DNA of 26,012 nt from an uncultured Blautia sp. (lineage in GTDB: Bacteria > Bacillota > Clostridia > Lachnospirales > Lachnospiraceae): positions 1-26,012 of the forward strand of contig CAKSAW010000008.1 of the NCBI GenBank assembly GCA_934437695.1, given 5' to 3'. The notes under the pieces are model-generated. The model worked only from the letters and a program-made list of their open reading frames with translations, did not search any database and had not been told where the DNA came from. Of the stretch, positions 14,897-24,131 are shown in pieces; position 1 is the first letter of the stretch; the number at the start of each line of letters is the position of its first letter. The position numbers were made by a program, and so were the translations under genes.

Positions 14897-16243
14897 TCAG
14901 TCAATGATCAGCCCTTCAGATTCCATTACTTTTACTACAGATTCCACATTCTCATGACAGATTTCATCAGTTCCTGCCTCCACCATAACACGGATAAGAG
15001 GTTCTGTACCACTCTCACGCACAAGAATACGGCCATCGCTTCCCAGTTTTTTTGCAACTGTTTCTACTGCTGCAACTACCTTTGGATTCTCCCTTGCAGT
15101 CTTCTTATCTGCTACACGGACATTTCTGAGAAGCTGGGGATAAACTTTCATTTCCTTTGCCAGATCACACAGCGTTGATTTCTTCTCCACGCAGGCTTCC
15201 ATTACCATCAGAGAAGTAAGGATTCCATCACCCGTTGCAGCATAACGACTGAAAATAATATGTCCGGACTGCTCACCGCCCAGGCTGTATCCATTCTCCA
15301 TCATATTCTCTGCCACATATTTATCTCCGACTGCTGTCTGCTCATATTTCATGCCTTCTCTTTCCAGAGCTTTATACAGTCCCAGATTAGACATAACTGT
15401 GGTCACTACTGTATCATCTTTTAATCTTCCCTGTTCTTTGAGATATTTTCCACACACATACATGATTCCGTCACCGTCGATCACATTTCCCATATGGTCA
15501 ACAGCTATACAACGGTCAGCATCACCATCATACGCAAAACCGATATCCAGTCCATTATCTACAACATATTTCTGCAGAACCTCAATGTGGGTAGATCCAC
15601 AGTTTGTATTAATATTTGTACCATCCGGCTGATTATTGATCACATAAGTCTTTGCCTGAAGTGCCTCAAACACACTCTTCGCAATGGCAGAAGAACTTCC
15701 GTTCGCACAGTCAAGTCCAACCTTGATCCCCTTGAAATCACGGCTTGGAATAGAGATCAGATGTCCGATATAGCGATTTCTTCCTGAAGCAAAATCCACA
15801 GTACGTCCGATATCTTCTTTTGTTGCCAGAGGAAGATCTTCAATCAATCCATCCAGATATGCCTCGATCCTTGCCTCTACTTCCGCTTCGATCTTCTGAC
15901 CGTTTCCATTGAGAAGCTTGATACCATTATCATAAAACGGATTATGGCTGGCAGAGATCATGATCCCACAGTCAAAATCCTCTGTGCGTACTGCATAAGA
16001 AACGCTTGGAGTAGTAGTCACATGAAGAAGATATACATCTGCACCAGATGCTGTCAGACCTGCAACAAGTGCATATTCAAACATATAACTGCTTCTTCTT
16101 GTATCCTTTCCGATAACAATCTTGGCCTTGTGGTCTCTTCCGTAATACCAGCCAACATAACGTCCTACTTTAAATGCATGATCAACTGTCAGCTTAACAT
16201 TAGCTTCTCCACGAAATCCATCTGTTCCAAAATATTTTCCCAT
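14897..16243 (-). CDS. glmM: Phosphoglucosamine mutase
   Basis: GlmM converts glucosamine-6-phosphate to glucosamine-1-phosphate on the way to UDP-GlcNAc for peptidoglycan. The 448-residue product starts MGKYFGTDGFRGEAN, as GlmM does. It has the phosphoserine loop ISASHNPFYDNG with S99, the metal loop DGDADRC (D239, D241, D243), the sugar-specificity loop GEQSGH (323-328) and the phosphate-binding RESGTEPLIR (409-418). An AAAGGAGAG site precedes the ATG. It follows a nucleotidyltransferase gene by 58 bases. Neither glmS nor glmU is in the window. Confidence 0.97.
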   Translation of the reverse strand: MGKYFGTDGFRGEANVKLTVDHAFKVGRYVGWYYGRDHKAKIVIGKDTRRSSYMFEYALVAGLTASGADVYLLHVTTTPSVSYAVRTEDFDCGIMISASHNPFYDNGIKLLNGNGQKIEAEVEARIEAYLDGLIEDLPLATKEDIGRTVDFASGRNRYIGHLISIPSRDFKGIKVGLDCANGSSSAIAKSVFEALQAKTYVINNQPDGTNINTNCGSTHIEVLQKYVVDNGLDIGFAYDGDADRCIAVDHMGNVIDGDGIMYVCGKYLKEQGRLKDDTVVTTVMSNLGLYKALEREGMKYEQTAVGDKYVAENMMENGYSLGGEQSGHIIFSRYAATGDGILTSLMVMEACVEKKSTLCDLAKEMKVYPQLLRNVRVADKKTARENPKVVAAVETVAKKLGSDGRILVRESGTEPLIRVMVEAGTDEICHENVESVVKVMESEGLIID

Positions 16244-16301
16244 AATAACTCTCCTTTACTCACACACTGTCTGCAGCCACTTCTGTCGCTGTTCCTGCTT
16301 A

Positions 16302-17219
16302 TTATTTATAAAGCCCCTGCGGATATACACCTGATTCTGTAAGATTTTTAAATGCGTTCATTACTGTTTTTTTATCTTCCTGATAAGTAACACCAAACCA
16401 GGTGTCCTTTGTCTCCAGAACATCAACCTGGGCACTTCCATTCCTGATCAGATGATCTACCAGTTCCGGAAGCAGATACTCTTTCTTGATATCACCGTCA
16501 GTCAGACCACCGAGAAATTCCACGAATCCTTTTTCAAGAGTCTCCATAAAATCCGGTGTCAGTCCCCACATATTCATGGAAACAAGATTCTTAATGTCCA
16601 GTTCCTGTACACTTCCGTCTGCTTTTCTTGACTCAGCACCTGTGGCAGTCTTAAATATATCATGTGTCTCAATTACACCTGTAAGCTGTCCATTCTCAAT
16701 ATTACAGATTCCTCTTGTAACACTTCCGTTATCACTCAATGTATTTCCAAGTCTGAAACCTGCCATACAGATATGGAGTTTACCGTCTTTGGGCTGTTCC
16801 TGTACAAGATAATCATGTACCCTTACATAGGCTTCTTTTCCGTAATAATCATCTGCATTGATAACAATAAACGGTTCATCCAGAACCTTCTTTGCTGCAA
16901 GTACAGCCTGCCCGGTTCCCCATGGTTTTGTACGGTCAGTCGGCTTCGTAAATCCATCAGGCAGATCATCCAGTTCCTGGAAAACATATTCTACCTCTGT
17001 GATCTTCTCAATACGCTCACCTATCACTCTGCGGAATTCTTCCTCCAGATCTTTACGGATAATAAAAACTACTTTGTTAAATCCTGCTTCCAGCGCATCG
17101 TGGATAGAATAATCCATAATGATTTCTCCGCATGGTCCCACAGGTGCAAGCTGCTTGATCCCTTTTCCAAAACGGCTGCCAATCCCTGCTGCCATAATTA
17201 CAAGAGCTGTTTTTTTCAT
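16302..17219 (-). CDS. Sugar-phosphate nucleotidyltransferase-like protein
   Basis: The 305-residue cytoplasmic protein has the GT-A-like nucleotidyltransferase fold. The start MKKTALVIMAAGIGSRFGKGIKQLAPVG (1-28) carries the nucleotide-binding AAGxGSRFG motif and a conserved lysine. DRTKPWGTGQAVLAAK follows at about 94-109, and VINADDYYG holds the acidic metal residues. Such enzymes join NTP to sugar-1-phosphate. It lacks the left-handed beta-helix domain of GlmU, so it cannot by itself do the acetyltransferase step. Being directly upstream of glmM suggests use of a hexosamine or hexose phosphate for envelope polymers, but its substrate is unknown. An AGGAGG site precedes the ATG; it lies 43 bases after prfA. 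Confidence 0.82.
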   Translation of the reverse strand: MKKTALVIMAAGIGSRFGKGIKQLAPVGPCGEIIMDYSIHDALEAGFNKVVFIIRKDLEEEFRRVIGERIEKITEVEYVFQELDDLPDGFTKPTDRTKPWGTGQAVLAAKKVLDEPFIVINADDYYGKEAYVRVHDYLVQEQPKDGKLHICMAGFRLGNTLSDNGSVTRGICNIENGQLTGVIETHDIFKTATGAESRKADGSVQELDIKNLVSMNMWGLTPDFMETLEKGFVEFLGGLTDGDIKKEYLLPELVDHLIRNGSAQVDVLETKDTWFGVTYQEDKKTVMNAFKNLTESGVYPQGLYK

Positions 17220-17262
17220 AAATATTTTCCTCCTGTTTTCCTTCTAAAAAATAATATTTTAT

Positions 17263-18336
17263 TTATTCATCCTGCAGATTACTCAGTTTTGCAGCCTGGT
17301 CTGCTGCTATCAGACTGTCAATGATCTCATCCAGATCACCATTCAAAATATTCTCAAGCCTGTGCAGCGTCAGCTTGATCCTGTGGTCTGTCACACGTCC
17401 CTGTGGGAAGTTATAAGTTCTGATCTTCTCTGAACGGTCTCCTGTTCCAATCTGGCTTCTTCTTGCCTCTGCCTCAGCATCATGCTGTTTTGCAAGTTCC
17501 ATCTCATACAGACGGGAACGAAGTACCTTCAGTGCCTTGTCTTTATTCTTAAGCTGTGATTTCTCATCCTGGCAGGAAATAACGATTCCTGTAGGAATAT
17601 GTGTCAGTCGCACAGCAGAGTCTGTTGTGTTGACACACTGTCCACCATTTCCTGATGCACGGAACACATCAAATTTACAGTCATTCATATCCAGATGAAA
17701 ATCAATTTCCTCAGCTTCCGGCATAATTGCCACTGTACATGTAGAAGTATGGATACGTCCACCGGATTCTGTTTCAGGAACTCGCTGTACCCTGTGTACG
17801 CCACTCTCATATTTCAGTCTGGAATATGCGCCCGCACCTGTGATCATAAATGTTACTTCCTTGAATCCTCCGATCCCATTTTCATTAAGACTCATCATCT
17901 CTGTTTTCCAGCGGCGGGACTCTGCATATTTTACATACATACGGTATATCTCTGCTGCAAAAAGAGCAGCCTCATCTCCACCTGCGCCTCCACGGATTTC
18001 CACGATAACGTTCTTATTGTCATTTGGATCCTTGGGAAGAAGAAGGATCTTAAGCTCATGCTCCAGCTCCTCTACATTCTTCTTTGCTTCAGACAGCTCC
18101 TCTTTGAGCATCTCTCGCATGTCCTCATCTTTCTCTTCCTCAAGCATAGAAAGACTGTCCTGTATTGTTTCTTTATTCTTTTTATATTCCCGGTAAGTAT
18201 CTACGATCGGCTGCAGATCACTCTGTTCCTTCATCAGTTTCTGAAAATGCTCCTGATTGTCAGTGACTCCTGGTTCCCCAAGTTCATTAAGCACTTCCTC
18301 AAAACGAATGAGCAGATCGTCTAATTTATCAAACAT
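17263..18336 (-). CDS. prfA: Peptide chain release factor 1
   Basis: RF1 reads UAA and UAG stop codons and triggers release of the finished protein. The 357-residue product shows the codon-reading tripeptide PET (187-189) within [14 protein letters not shown] and the catalytic GGQ (231-233) in [12 protein letters not shown], whose glutamine is the target of PrmC. An in-frame start 27 codons upstream exists, but the ATG at 18336 has AGGAGG at 18343-18348 and gives the usual RF1 length. The ATG overlaps the prmC stop by 8 bases, so enzyme and substrate are translationally coupled. Confidence 0.97.
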   Translation of the reverse strand: MFDKLDDLLIRFEEVLNELGEPGVTDNQEHFQKLMKEQSDLQPIVDTYREYKKNKETIQDSLSMLEEEKDEDMREMLKEELSEAKKNVEELEHELKILLLPKDPNDNKNVIVEIRGGAGGDEAALFAAEIYRMYVKYAESRRWKTEMMSLNENGIGGFKEVTFMITGAGAYSRLKYESGVHRVQRVPETESGGRIHTSTCTVAIMPEAEEIDFHLDMNDCKFDVFRASGNGGQCVNTTDSAVRLTHIPTGIVISCQDEKSQLKNKDKALKVLRSRLYEMELAKQHDAEAEARRSQIGTGDRSEKIRTYNFPQGRVTDHRIKLTLHRLENILNGDLDEIIDSLIAADQAAKLSNLQDE

Positions 18337-19282
18337 ATTCATCCTCCTGTGATTTATTTCGTCCCAGAACCACACGGTCCAACCCTGCAAGGTCCTGTCG
18401 TATCTCAATATCTTCAAATCCTTCTTTCCGCAAAAGATCCGCCACGTCCTTCCCCTGACTACAGCCTATCTCATATAAAAGCCAGCCGCCAGGTACAAGA
18501 TGATCCTTTGCCTGTTCTGTGATCGTCCTATAAAAATAAAGTCCGTCTTCCATGCCATCCAGAGCCATACGCGGATCATGAAATCTTACTTCCTCCATAA
18601 GTTCTTCAATCTCGGCAGTAGGGATATAGGGTGGATTTGATATAATCATATCATAAGCTCTGGTATGATTTCCATTATTATTTTCATGTTCTGCATCTTT
18701 TATTGTATCTTTTGGGGTATTATCTGTTTCATGTACAGTGTTCTGCATTTCAGAAAACAAATCACTCTTTATAAATTCCGCACGCTCTTCCACTCCCAGC
18801 GTTTGTGCATTTCTCACAGCCACCTTCAGTGCACCTTCTGACAGATCCACGCCTGTCCCATATGCATCTTTCCGCTCTTTCAAAAGACTGATCAGAATGC
18901 AGCCTGAACCAGTACACATATCAAGAATGTGCGGATTTTTTTCAGTTTCCATACATTCCAGTGCTGATTCTGTCAGAGTTTCTGTATCCTGTCTGGGTAC
19001 CAGCACATTCTCATCTACATAAAATTCATATCCCATAAAAAAAGCCTGATGCGTCAGATGCTGCAGAGGTATGTGTCCGGCACGTCTGCTGATCAGTTCC
19101 ATATAACTTTCAGCAGTACTTTCAGTAACACTTTCTTCCCCGTGTGCAAAATAATACGCCCGGCTTTTTCCAGTAATATATTCCAGAAGGAGCCAGGCAT
19201 CCAGCCCGGCTTCCTCAATCCCTGCATTTGCAAGGATCATCTGTCCTTTTTTTAATAATCCTGTCAGAGTTTCTCCACTCAT
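18329..19282 (-). CDS. prmC: Release factor glutamine methyltransferase
   Basis: PrmC methylates the GGQ glutamine of release factors using S-adenosylmethionine. The 317-residue product has the N-terminal helical recognition domain (about 1-85, with PLQHLTH), the SAM loop DMCTGSGCI (121-129) and the catalytic NPPY (216-219). It is about 30-35 residues longer than usual. The extra length is a hydrophilic insert (about 177-209, rich in N, T, D, E, K and H) between the SDLF strand and the [10 protein letters not shown] strand. The ATG overlaps the upstream DUF1385 stop (ATGA), and its own stop overlaps prfA. Confidence 0.95.
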   Translation of the reverse strand: MSGETLTGLLKKGQMILANAGIEEAGLDAWLLLEYITGKSRAYYFAHGEESVTESTAESYMELISRRAGHIPLQHLTHQAFFMGYEFYVDENVLVPRQDTETLTESALECMETEKNPHILDMCTGSGCILISLLKERKDAYGTGVDLSEGALKVAVRNAQTLGVEERAEFIKSDLFSEMQNTVHETDNTPKDTIKDAEHENNNGNHTRAYDMIISNPPYIPTAEIEELMEEVRFHDPRMALDGMEDGLYFYRTITEQAKDHLVPGGWLLYEIGCSQGKDVADLLRKEGFEDIEIRQDLAGLDRVVLGRNKSQEDEYV

Positions 19283-20247
19283 GGCTCAACCTCAACACCA
19301 AATTCTTCTTTCAGATATGCACGCCAGTCAAAAACCGCCTCTACTGCTTTGATCGCAACCTCTGCCATATCTGCTGTCGGTTCCTTAGTCGTAAGTTTCT
19401 GCATTGCCAGACCTGGTTTACTGAAAAAATCAGCAATCTTGCTGTCCGATCTTCCAGCCCACTGAATAATCTCAAAGGATATTCCGGCTACGACCGGTAC
19501 CATAAGAAGCCTTCCAAATAGTCTTACCCAGTAAACCGGCACCAGAACAAAAATAAAATGCAGGAAAATGCTGACCAGCATGACCAGAAAGAGAAAGCTC
19601 GTTCCACATCTCTTATGCAGTCTGGAACTTGCAAGAACATTCTCCACTGTAAGCGGCAGTCCATGTTCCACACAATTAATACACTTATGTTCTGCTCCAT
19701 GATACATAAAGGTCCTCTGGATATCCTTCATTCTGGAGATCAGAAGCATATATCCCATAAACAGTGCAAGCTTCACAAATGCCTCTACCACTGTAACCAC
19801 AAACTCAGAAGCTCCAACATTCCTGCAGAGACTGGCAAGGGCATAGGGCAATAACATAAATGCAGCCACTGACACCAGGATTGACACAGCCACTGTCACA
19901 TACAACAGCCCTTTGAACTGTTTATCCTCTTTTGCCTTCTTTGCAGCAAGCTCCTCTTCTGAAAGTGTTGCATTCTTCTGCTTTTCCTCTTCGTCCTCTT
20001 CATCTCCTGCAACTTCAGCAGAATACATCAGACATTTGGTGCCGACTACCAGCGAATCCACAAAGCTTACCACACCACGGATCAGAGGGTATTTAAGAAA
20101 TTTTGCTTTTCCAAATACACATTTATAGTCTTCAACCTTTAATTCAATCTCATTGTCCGGCCTGCGGACAGCAATGGAGTATTTATCTTTATGGCGCATC
20201 ATGATGCCTTCCATTACAGCCTGGCCACCGATATTTGATGATTTCAT
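19279..20247 (-). CDS. DUF1385 membrane protein (YqhQ-like)
   Basis: The 322-residue product begins MKSSNIGGQAVMEGIMMR, the DUF1385 signature. It has an acidic charged linker (about 80-110: GDEEDEEEKQ, EEELAAKKAKEDKQ), four or more membrane segments, and the conserved YHGAEHK (182-188) and RCGTSFLF (213-220) motifs. The histidine/glutamate/cysteine-rich motifs suggest a membrane metalloenzyme or metal-binding role, but no function is established that I can name. The ATG at 20247 follows GGGAG. It overlaps prmC by 4 bases, placing it firmly in the rho-rpmE-prmC-prfA cluster where the family is usually found in Firmicutes. Confidence 0.9.
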   Translation of the reverse strand: MKSSNIGGQAVMEGIMMRHKDKYSIAVRRPDNEIELKVEDYKCVFGKAKFLKYPLIRGVVSFVDSLVVGTKCLMYSAEVAGDEEDEEEKQKNATLSEEELAAKKAKEDKQFKGLLYVTVAVSILVSVAAFMLLPYALASLCRNVGASEFVVTVVEAFVKLALFMGYMLLISRMKDIQRTFMYHGAEHKCINCVEHGLPLTVENVLASSRLHKRCGTSFLFLVMLVSIFLHFIFVLVPVYWVRLFGRLLMVPVVAGISFEIIQWAGRSDSKIADFFSKPGLAMQKLTTKEPTADMAEVAIKAVEAVFDWRAYLKEEFGVEVEP

Positions 20248-20261
20248 TTTTTTCTCCCACA

Positions 20262-20299
20262 GAAAACAAGAAAGGCTGAGATTTCCCAACCTCAACCTT
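20262..20299 (-). terminator. Probable terminator or attenuator between rpmE and the DUF1385 gene
   Basis: On the minus strand GGTTGAG (20291-20297) pairs with CTCAGCC (20274-20280) with one wobble pair, followed by TTTCTTGTTTTC. It lies about 25 bases past the rpmE stop. It probably ends much rpmE transcription while allowing some read-through into the prmC-prfA genes, since no strong promoter is seen after it. Confidence 0.65.
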
Positions 20300-20324
20300 C
20301 TCAATTCTTACTATATTCTTCTGA

Positions 20325-20528
20325 TTATTTGTTCAGGCCGTATTTCTTATTAAACTTATCGATACGTCCACGAGCCTGAGCTGCCTTCTGCTGACCTGTA
20401 TAGAATGGATGACATTTAGAGCAGATTTCTACGTGGATGTCCTGTTTTGTAGATCCTGTTACGAATGTGTTTCCACAGTTGCAGGTTACAGTTGCCTGAT
20501 AATAATTAGGATGGATTCCTTCTCTCAT
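20325..20528 (-). CDS. rpmE: 50S ribosomal protein L31, zinc-binding form
   Basis: The 67-residue protein [20 protein letters not shown]... is L31 of the large ribosomal subunit. It keeps the four zinc-ligand cysteines, CNC near residue 16 and CSKC near residue 36, so it is the zinc-containing type rather than the zinc-independent paralogue. An in-frame GTG three codons upstream is less likely; the ATG at 20528 is preceded by AGAGGTG and matches the family start. It follows rho, as in many Firmicutes. Confidence 0.97.
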   Translation of the reverse strand: MREGIHPNYYQATVTCNCGNTFVTGSTKQDIHVEICSKCHPFYTGQQKAAQARGRIDKFNKKYGLNK

Positions 20529-20661
20529 GATTTTCACCTCTCTGTAAAGATTCTATTTTCTATTCGTATTCATTTGACGAATTTACTATTAAACAGCTTT
20601 ATGAGTATAACATATTATACTGGGGAATGCAAGTTATTTTCAAATTTATTTCAGCCTGTTT

Positions 20662-22050
20662 TCATATAAATTTCTGTTTTTTTACAGTCTGGACAAATTC
20701 CTGATTATTTCTGGTACGTGTGAACATATTAAGGATCTGTTCCACTGCGTCTTCGGATTTCATTCCATTAAGTGCCTTACGCATAATGTAAACTGCTTCC
20801 TGTTCCTCTCTGCTAAGCAGCAGATCCTCTCTTCTTGTACCTGATTTCTGAATATCAATAGCAGGGAACACGCGCTTTTCCTGTAGCTTACGGTCAAGCA
20901 CCAGTTCCATATTGCCGGTCCCCTTGAATTCCTCATAAATCACATCATCCATCTTGCTTCCTGTATCTACAAGAGCTGTGGCAAGAATCGTAAGGCTTCC
21001 GCCTTCCCTCATATTTCTGGCCGCACCAAAAAAGCGTTTCGGCATATGAAGGGCTGCAGGGTCCAGACCACCGGAAAGAGTTCGTCCGCTCGGCGGTATG
21101 ATCAGATTATATGCTCTTGCCAGCCTTGTAATGGAATCAAGAAGGATCGTAACGTCCTTTTTATGTTCCACCAAACGACGCGCACGTTCTACCACCATCT
21201 CAGACACACGTTTGTGATGTTCCGGCAATTCATCGAATGTAGAATAGATAACCTCCACATTATCACCGCGGATAGCCTCTTTGATATCTGTAACCTCTTC
21301 AGGACGTTCATCGATCAGAAGAATAATCAGATGCATGTCCGGATTGTTTCTCAGAATAGATTTTGCCACATCTTTTAACAAAGTTGTCTTACCTGCTTTC
21401 GGAGGAGATACGATCATACCTCTCTGTCCCTTACCAATAGGACTGATCAGATCCACTATCCTCATTGCAACTGTACCGCCCGGTCTTTCCATTACCAGCC
21501 TCTCATTTGGAAAGATCGGTGTCATATCTTCAAAATTATATCTTTTCTGTCCTTCACTCGGATGGAAGCCATTAATAGATGTCACATACAAAAGAGCACT
21601 GAATTTCTCTCCCTGGGTTTTAATACGGATATTTCCCTTAATGATATCTCCTGTTTTCAGGTTAAATCTGCGTATCTGGGAAGGAGATACATAAATATCA
21701 TTCTCTCCCGGCAGGTAATTCTCACAGCGGATAAATCCATATCCATCCGGAAGCACTTCAAGGATCCCATCTGCCCTCTCACCGCTGTCCAGCTGCGCTG
21801 TCTCTGCAGGTGCATGACTCTGGGGTGTTCTTTCTCTGACATTTTCCCCTTCACTCTGCTGAGGTTTTTCCTGAACTGTTTCCTGCGCTTTTGTTGTTTC
21901 CTGTGTTTTAGTCCCGCTTTCCAGTTCATCCTCGTGAAGCATTCTCTCTATCAGTTCCGGTTTTCTCAATGCTGAAACTCCTTTTAAACCTCTTGCCTTT
22001 GCCAGATCTTTTAAAGTTGCCAGCGATAATGATTCATACTTTTCTCTCAT
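20662..22050 (-). CDS. rho: Transcription termination factor Rho
   Basis: Rho is the hexameric RNA helicase that ends untranslated transcripts. The 462-residue product has the Rho N-terminal helical domain (about 5-42, [30 protein letters not shown]). A polar low-complexity insert follows (about 44-95, rich in T, Q and E). Next are the RNA-binding cold-shock-like fold ([25 protein letters not shown]), the P-loop PPKAGKTT (216-223) and the Walker B TILLDS (301-306). The ATG at 22050 follows AGAGGA; an upstream in-frame ATG at 22092 has no ribosome site. N-terminal inserts are common in Rho from Gram-positive bacteria. It heads the long minus-strand gene series. Confidence 0.97.
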   Translation of the reverse strand: MREKYESLSLATLKDLAKARGLKGVSALRKPELIERMLHEDELESGTKTQETTKAQETVQEKPQQSEGENVRERTPQSHAPAETAQLDSGERADGILEVLPDGYGFIRCENYLPGENDIYVSPSQIRRFNLKTGDIIKGNIRIKTQGEKFSALLYVTSINGFHPSEGQKRYNFEDMTPIFPNERLVMERPGGTVAMRIVDLISPIGKGQRGMIVSPPKAGKTTLLKDVAKSILRNNPDMHLIILLIDERPEEVTDIKEAIRGDNVEVIYSTFDELPEHHKRVSEMVVERARRLVEHKKDVTILLDSITRLARAYNLIIPPSGRTLSGGLDPAALHMPKRFFGAARNMREGGSLTILATALVDTGSKMDDVIYEEFKGTGNMELVLDRKLQEKRVFPAIDIQKSGTRREDLLLSREEQEAVYIMRKALNGMKSEDAVEQILNMFTRTRNNQEFVQTVKKQKFI

Positions 22051-22271
22051 AAAATAATCCTCTGCCTTTTTGCTCTGATTGTTAATAATCATAATTATTT
22101 TGATTTTGTTTTTTAATTTCTCATGTATATAACTGAATTTTTCTTAGATTGTTAATCTATAATCTTTTTTCTGTAACAGTTAATGGGATAATCTGTCTGA
22201 ACCGACATGAATATCAGATTATATAATGATATCAGAAGAAAAAAACATTCTTTACTGGTATCTGTATGTTT
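22051..22271 (-). other. Long AT-rich rho leader with a stem-loop
   Basis: About 210 bases separate the nearest promoter from the rho start. The leader is AT-rich and contains a perfect 8-bp stem (ATAATCTG at 22188-22195 with CAGATTAT at 22215-22222, 19-base loop). No T-run follows the stem, so it is not an intrinsic terminator. A long leader is compatible with Rho autoregulation, known in other bacteria. I see no small gene with a ribosome site in it. Confidence 0.5.
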
Positions 22272-22334
22272 ATTTTAACACATATTCTGCATCATTGACA
22301 ATACTATATTATTCTAAATTGCCTCTATTGACAA
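22272..22334 (-). promoter_or_regulatory. Two tandem promoters for rho
   Basis: On the minus strand the upstream promoter is TTGTCA (22329-22334), 17 bases, TAATAT (22306-22311). The downstream promoter is TTGTCA (22296-22301), 18 bases, TAAAAT (22272-22277). Both -35 elements are identical and 33 bp apart. Confidence 0.65.
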
Positions 22335-22384
22335 GCAATTTCATACGACATAAAAATTATATTATCGACATAACTTATTGTAAT

Positions 22385-22438
22385 AAAAAAAGTAATTTTT
22401 CCATTTATATCAGAATAAACAGTCCAAATTACTTTTTT
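22385..22438 (-). terminator. Terminator of the hisC/small-exporter unit
   Basis: A perfect 13-bp AT-rich stem (AAAAAAGTAATTT at 22385-22397 with AAATTACTTTTTT at 22426-22438) encloses a 28-base loop, about 20 bases after the exporter stop. A- and T-runs on the two sides would let it act in either direction. Confidence 0.8.
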
Positions 22439-22455
22439 CATTAAACTTATCTGAC

Positions 22456-22956
22456 TTAGTGAATCAAATTTCCTACTAATCCATAAGAAACAATATACAT
22501 GATCACAGTAGCCATTATAATTCCACACAAAATCGCCAGAGACGACTTCTTAATATCAATTTCCAAAAGAGAAGCGATCAGAGAACCCGTCCACGCTCCG
22601 GTTCCCGGAAGCGGGATTCCTACAAACAGCATCAAGCCCCAGAATTCATATTTCTTTACCTGATCACTTTTACTCATGGCACGGTTCTCAAGTTTTATGA
22701 TCAGTCCTCTGAAAATCTTTGTTTTCTTTAACACTTTAAAGATCTGCCGGATAAACAGCAGGATAAACGGAATTGGAATAATATTTCCGATAATACAAAG
22801 AGGAATGGCTTTCGCAGCGGATATCTTCAGCAGAGATGCTGCAAGAAGCCCTCCTCGAAGTTCCAGCAGCGGAATCATGGAAATAAAAAATACAGCCCCC
22901 TCCGGTGAAATATATTGTGACAGGTTCTGTGAGAACCAATGTACCAGTGCTTCCAT
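22456..22956 (-). CDS. Small multidrug export family (COG2426-like) membrane protein
   Basis: The 166-residue membrane protein has about four hydrophobic segments. It carries two motifs typical of the Sm_multidrug_ex family: the early IPLLELRGGLLAAS (28-41) and the later GIPLPGTGAWTGSLIAS. Despite the family name the transported substrate is not established. An AGGAGG site lies ahead of the ATG at 22956. It begins 15 bases after the hisC-type gene, so the two are co-transcribed, and a terminator follows. The pairing gives no obvious shared function. Confidence 0.88.
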   Translation of the reverse strand: MEALVHWFSQNLSQYISPEGAVFFISMIPLLELRGGLLAASLLKISAAKAIPLCIIGNIIPIPFILLFIRQIFKVLKKTKIFRGLIIKLENRAMSKSDQVKKYEFWGLMLFVGIPLPGTGAWTGSLIASLLEIDIKKSSLAILCGIIMATVIMYIVSYGLVGNLIH

Positions 22957-22971
22957 AAAACCTCCTAAATC

Positions 22972-24027
22972 TTATTTCAGATAATCTTTCAGAAAATCAA
23001 TAAATTTCTGCATTTCTTCCTTTGTTCCAATAGTGATGCGAAGGAAGTTGTCAATCCTGTCTTTCGGGAAATAGCGCACATAAATATGCTGTTCTCTCAA
23101 TTCCTCAAAAAGCCGGGTTGCCGGACAGGTTGCATGAGTGGCAAAGATGAAATTCGATTGGGAATCCTGAAATGAGAAGCCCAGCGCTTTTAATTCCTTC
23201 TTTGTCCATTCTCTTGTTTCTATGATTTTATTACATATCTCCTCAAAGTATGCACGATCCTCAACTGCAGCCACACCTGCAGCAAGTGCTGTACGGTCCA
23301 TAGTATAGGAATTAAAGGAATATTTCACATCATTCAGGAATTTGATCAGTTTCTCATTACCACACGCAAAGCCAATTCTCATACCTGCCATAGAACGTGA
23401 TTTGGAAAATGTCTGCACAACTAGAAGATTGTCATATTTTCCAATCAGTGGCAACGCTGACTGACCGCCAAAATCTACATAGGCTTCATCCACGATCACG
23501 ATTACATCCGGATTATGACGAATAATATCCTCCACATCCTCCAATGGCAGCTCCACGCCTGTAGGTGCATTCGGATTTGGGAAAACAATCCCGCCGTTTT
23601 CTGCAAAATAGTCTTCTTTCTTTATATGAAAGTTCTCATCCAGCGCTGGTCTCTCATAGGGAATGCAAAACAGATCTGCCCATACATCATAAAATGAATA
23701 TGTAATATCCGGGAAAAGAACCGGTTTCTCTGAATTAAAAAATGTCAGAAAACTCATGGCCAAAACATCATCAGAACCTACTCCCACAAAGACCTGCTCA
23801 TCTTTGAGACCATAATTCTGCGCAATAGCATGTACCAGATCTCCTGCTGTCGGATCCGGATAAAGTCTCATGGCATCTGTATCCATACACTTAAGCGCTC
23901 TCTCCACCCCAGGTGCCGGCGGATATGGGTTCTCATTCGTATTCAGTTTGATCATATCCGGCTGATTTGGCTGTTCTCCTGGTGTATATGGTATTACTCT
24001 ACGGACATTTTCTTCCCAATTGCTCAT
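22972..24027 (-). CDS. hisC: Histidinol-phosphate aminotransferase family protein
   Basis: This is a fold-type I PLP aminotransferase of 351 residues, matching HisC in length and motifs. It has IKLNTNENPYPPAP (26-39), VGVGSDDVLA, FPNPNAPTG (149-157), IVDEAYVDF (178-186) and the PLP lysine K209 in QTFSKSRSMAGMRIGFA. HisC transfers the amino group from glutamate to imidazole-acetol phosphate in histidine synthesis; relatives also act on aromatic or other substrates. The gene stands outside any his operon here, so a broader specificity is possible. It starts after GGAAAGGAA and is followed directly by the small exporter gene. Confidence 0.9.
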   Translation of the reverse strand: MSNWEENVRRVIPYTPGEQPNQPDMIKLNTNENPYPPAPGVERALKCMDTDAMRLYPDPTAGDLVHAIAQNYGLKDEQVFVGVGSDDVLAMSFLTFFNSEKPVLFPDITYSFYDVWADLFCIPYERPALDENFHIKKEDYFAENGGIVFPNPNAPTGVELPLEDVEDIIRHNPDVIVIVDEAYVDFGGQSALPLIGKYDNLLVVQTFSKSRSMAGMRIGFACGNEKLIKFLNDVKYSFNSYTMDRTALAAGVAAVEDRAYFEEICNKIIETREWTKKELKALGFSFQDSQSNFIFATHATCPATRLFEELREQHIYVRYFPKDRIDNFLRITIGTKEEMQKFIDFLKDYLK

Positions 24028-24131
24028 CTGTCTAATTCCTTTCCTGTATAATATTACTGTTCACTTTACACCGCATAGCTCAGAATTTATTCCCTGCAGG
24101 CTGATACAGCAGTATTTCTTACATATCTGCT

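Noticed and set aside
22051..22334. A small gene hidden in the gap between rho and the small exporter
   Set aside because: No frame there has a ribosome site and sensible protein composition; the region is explained by promoters, a leader and a terminator.
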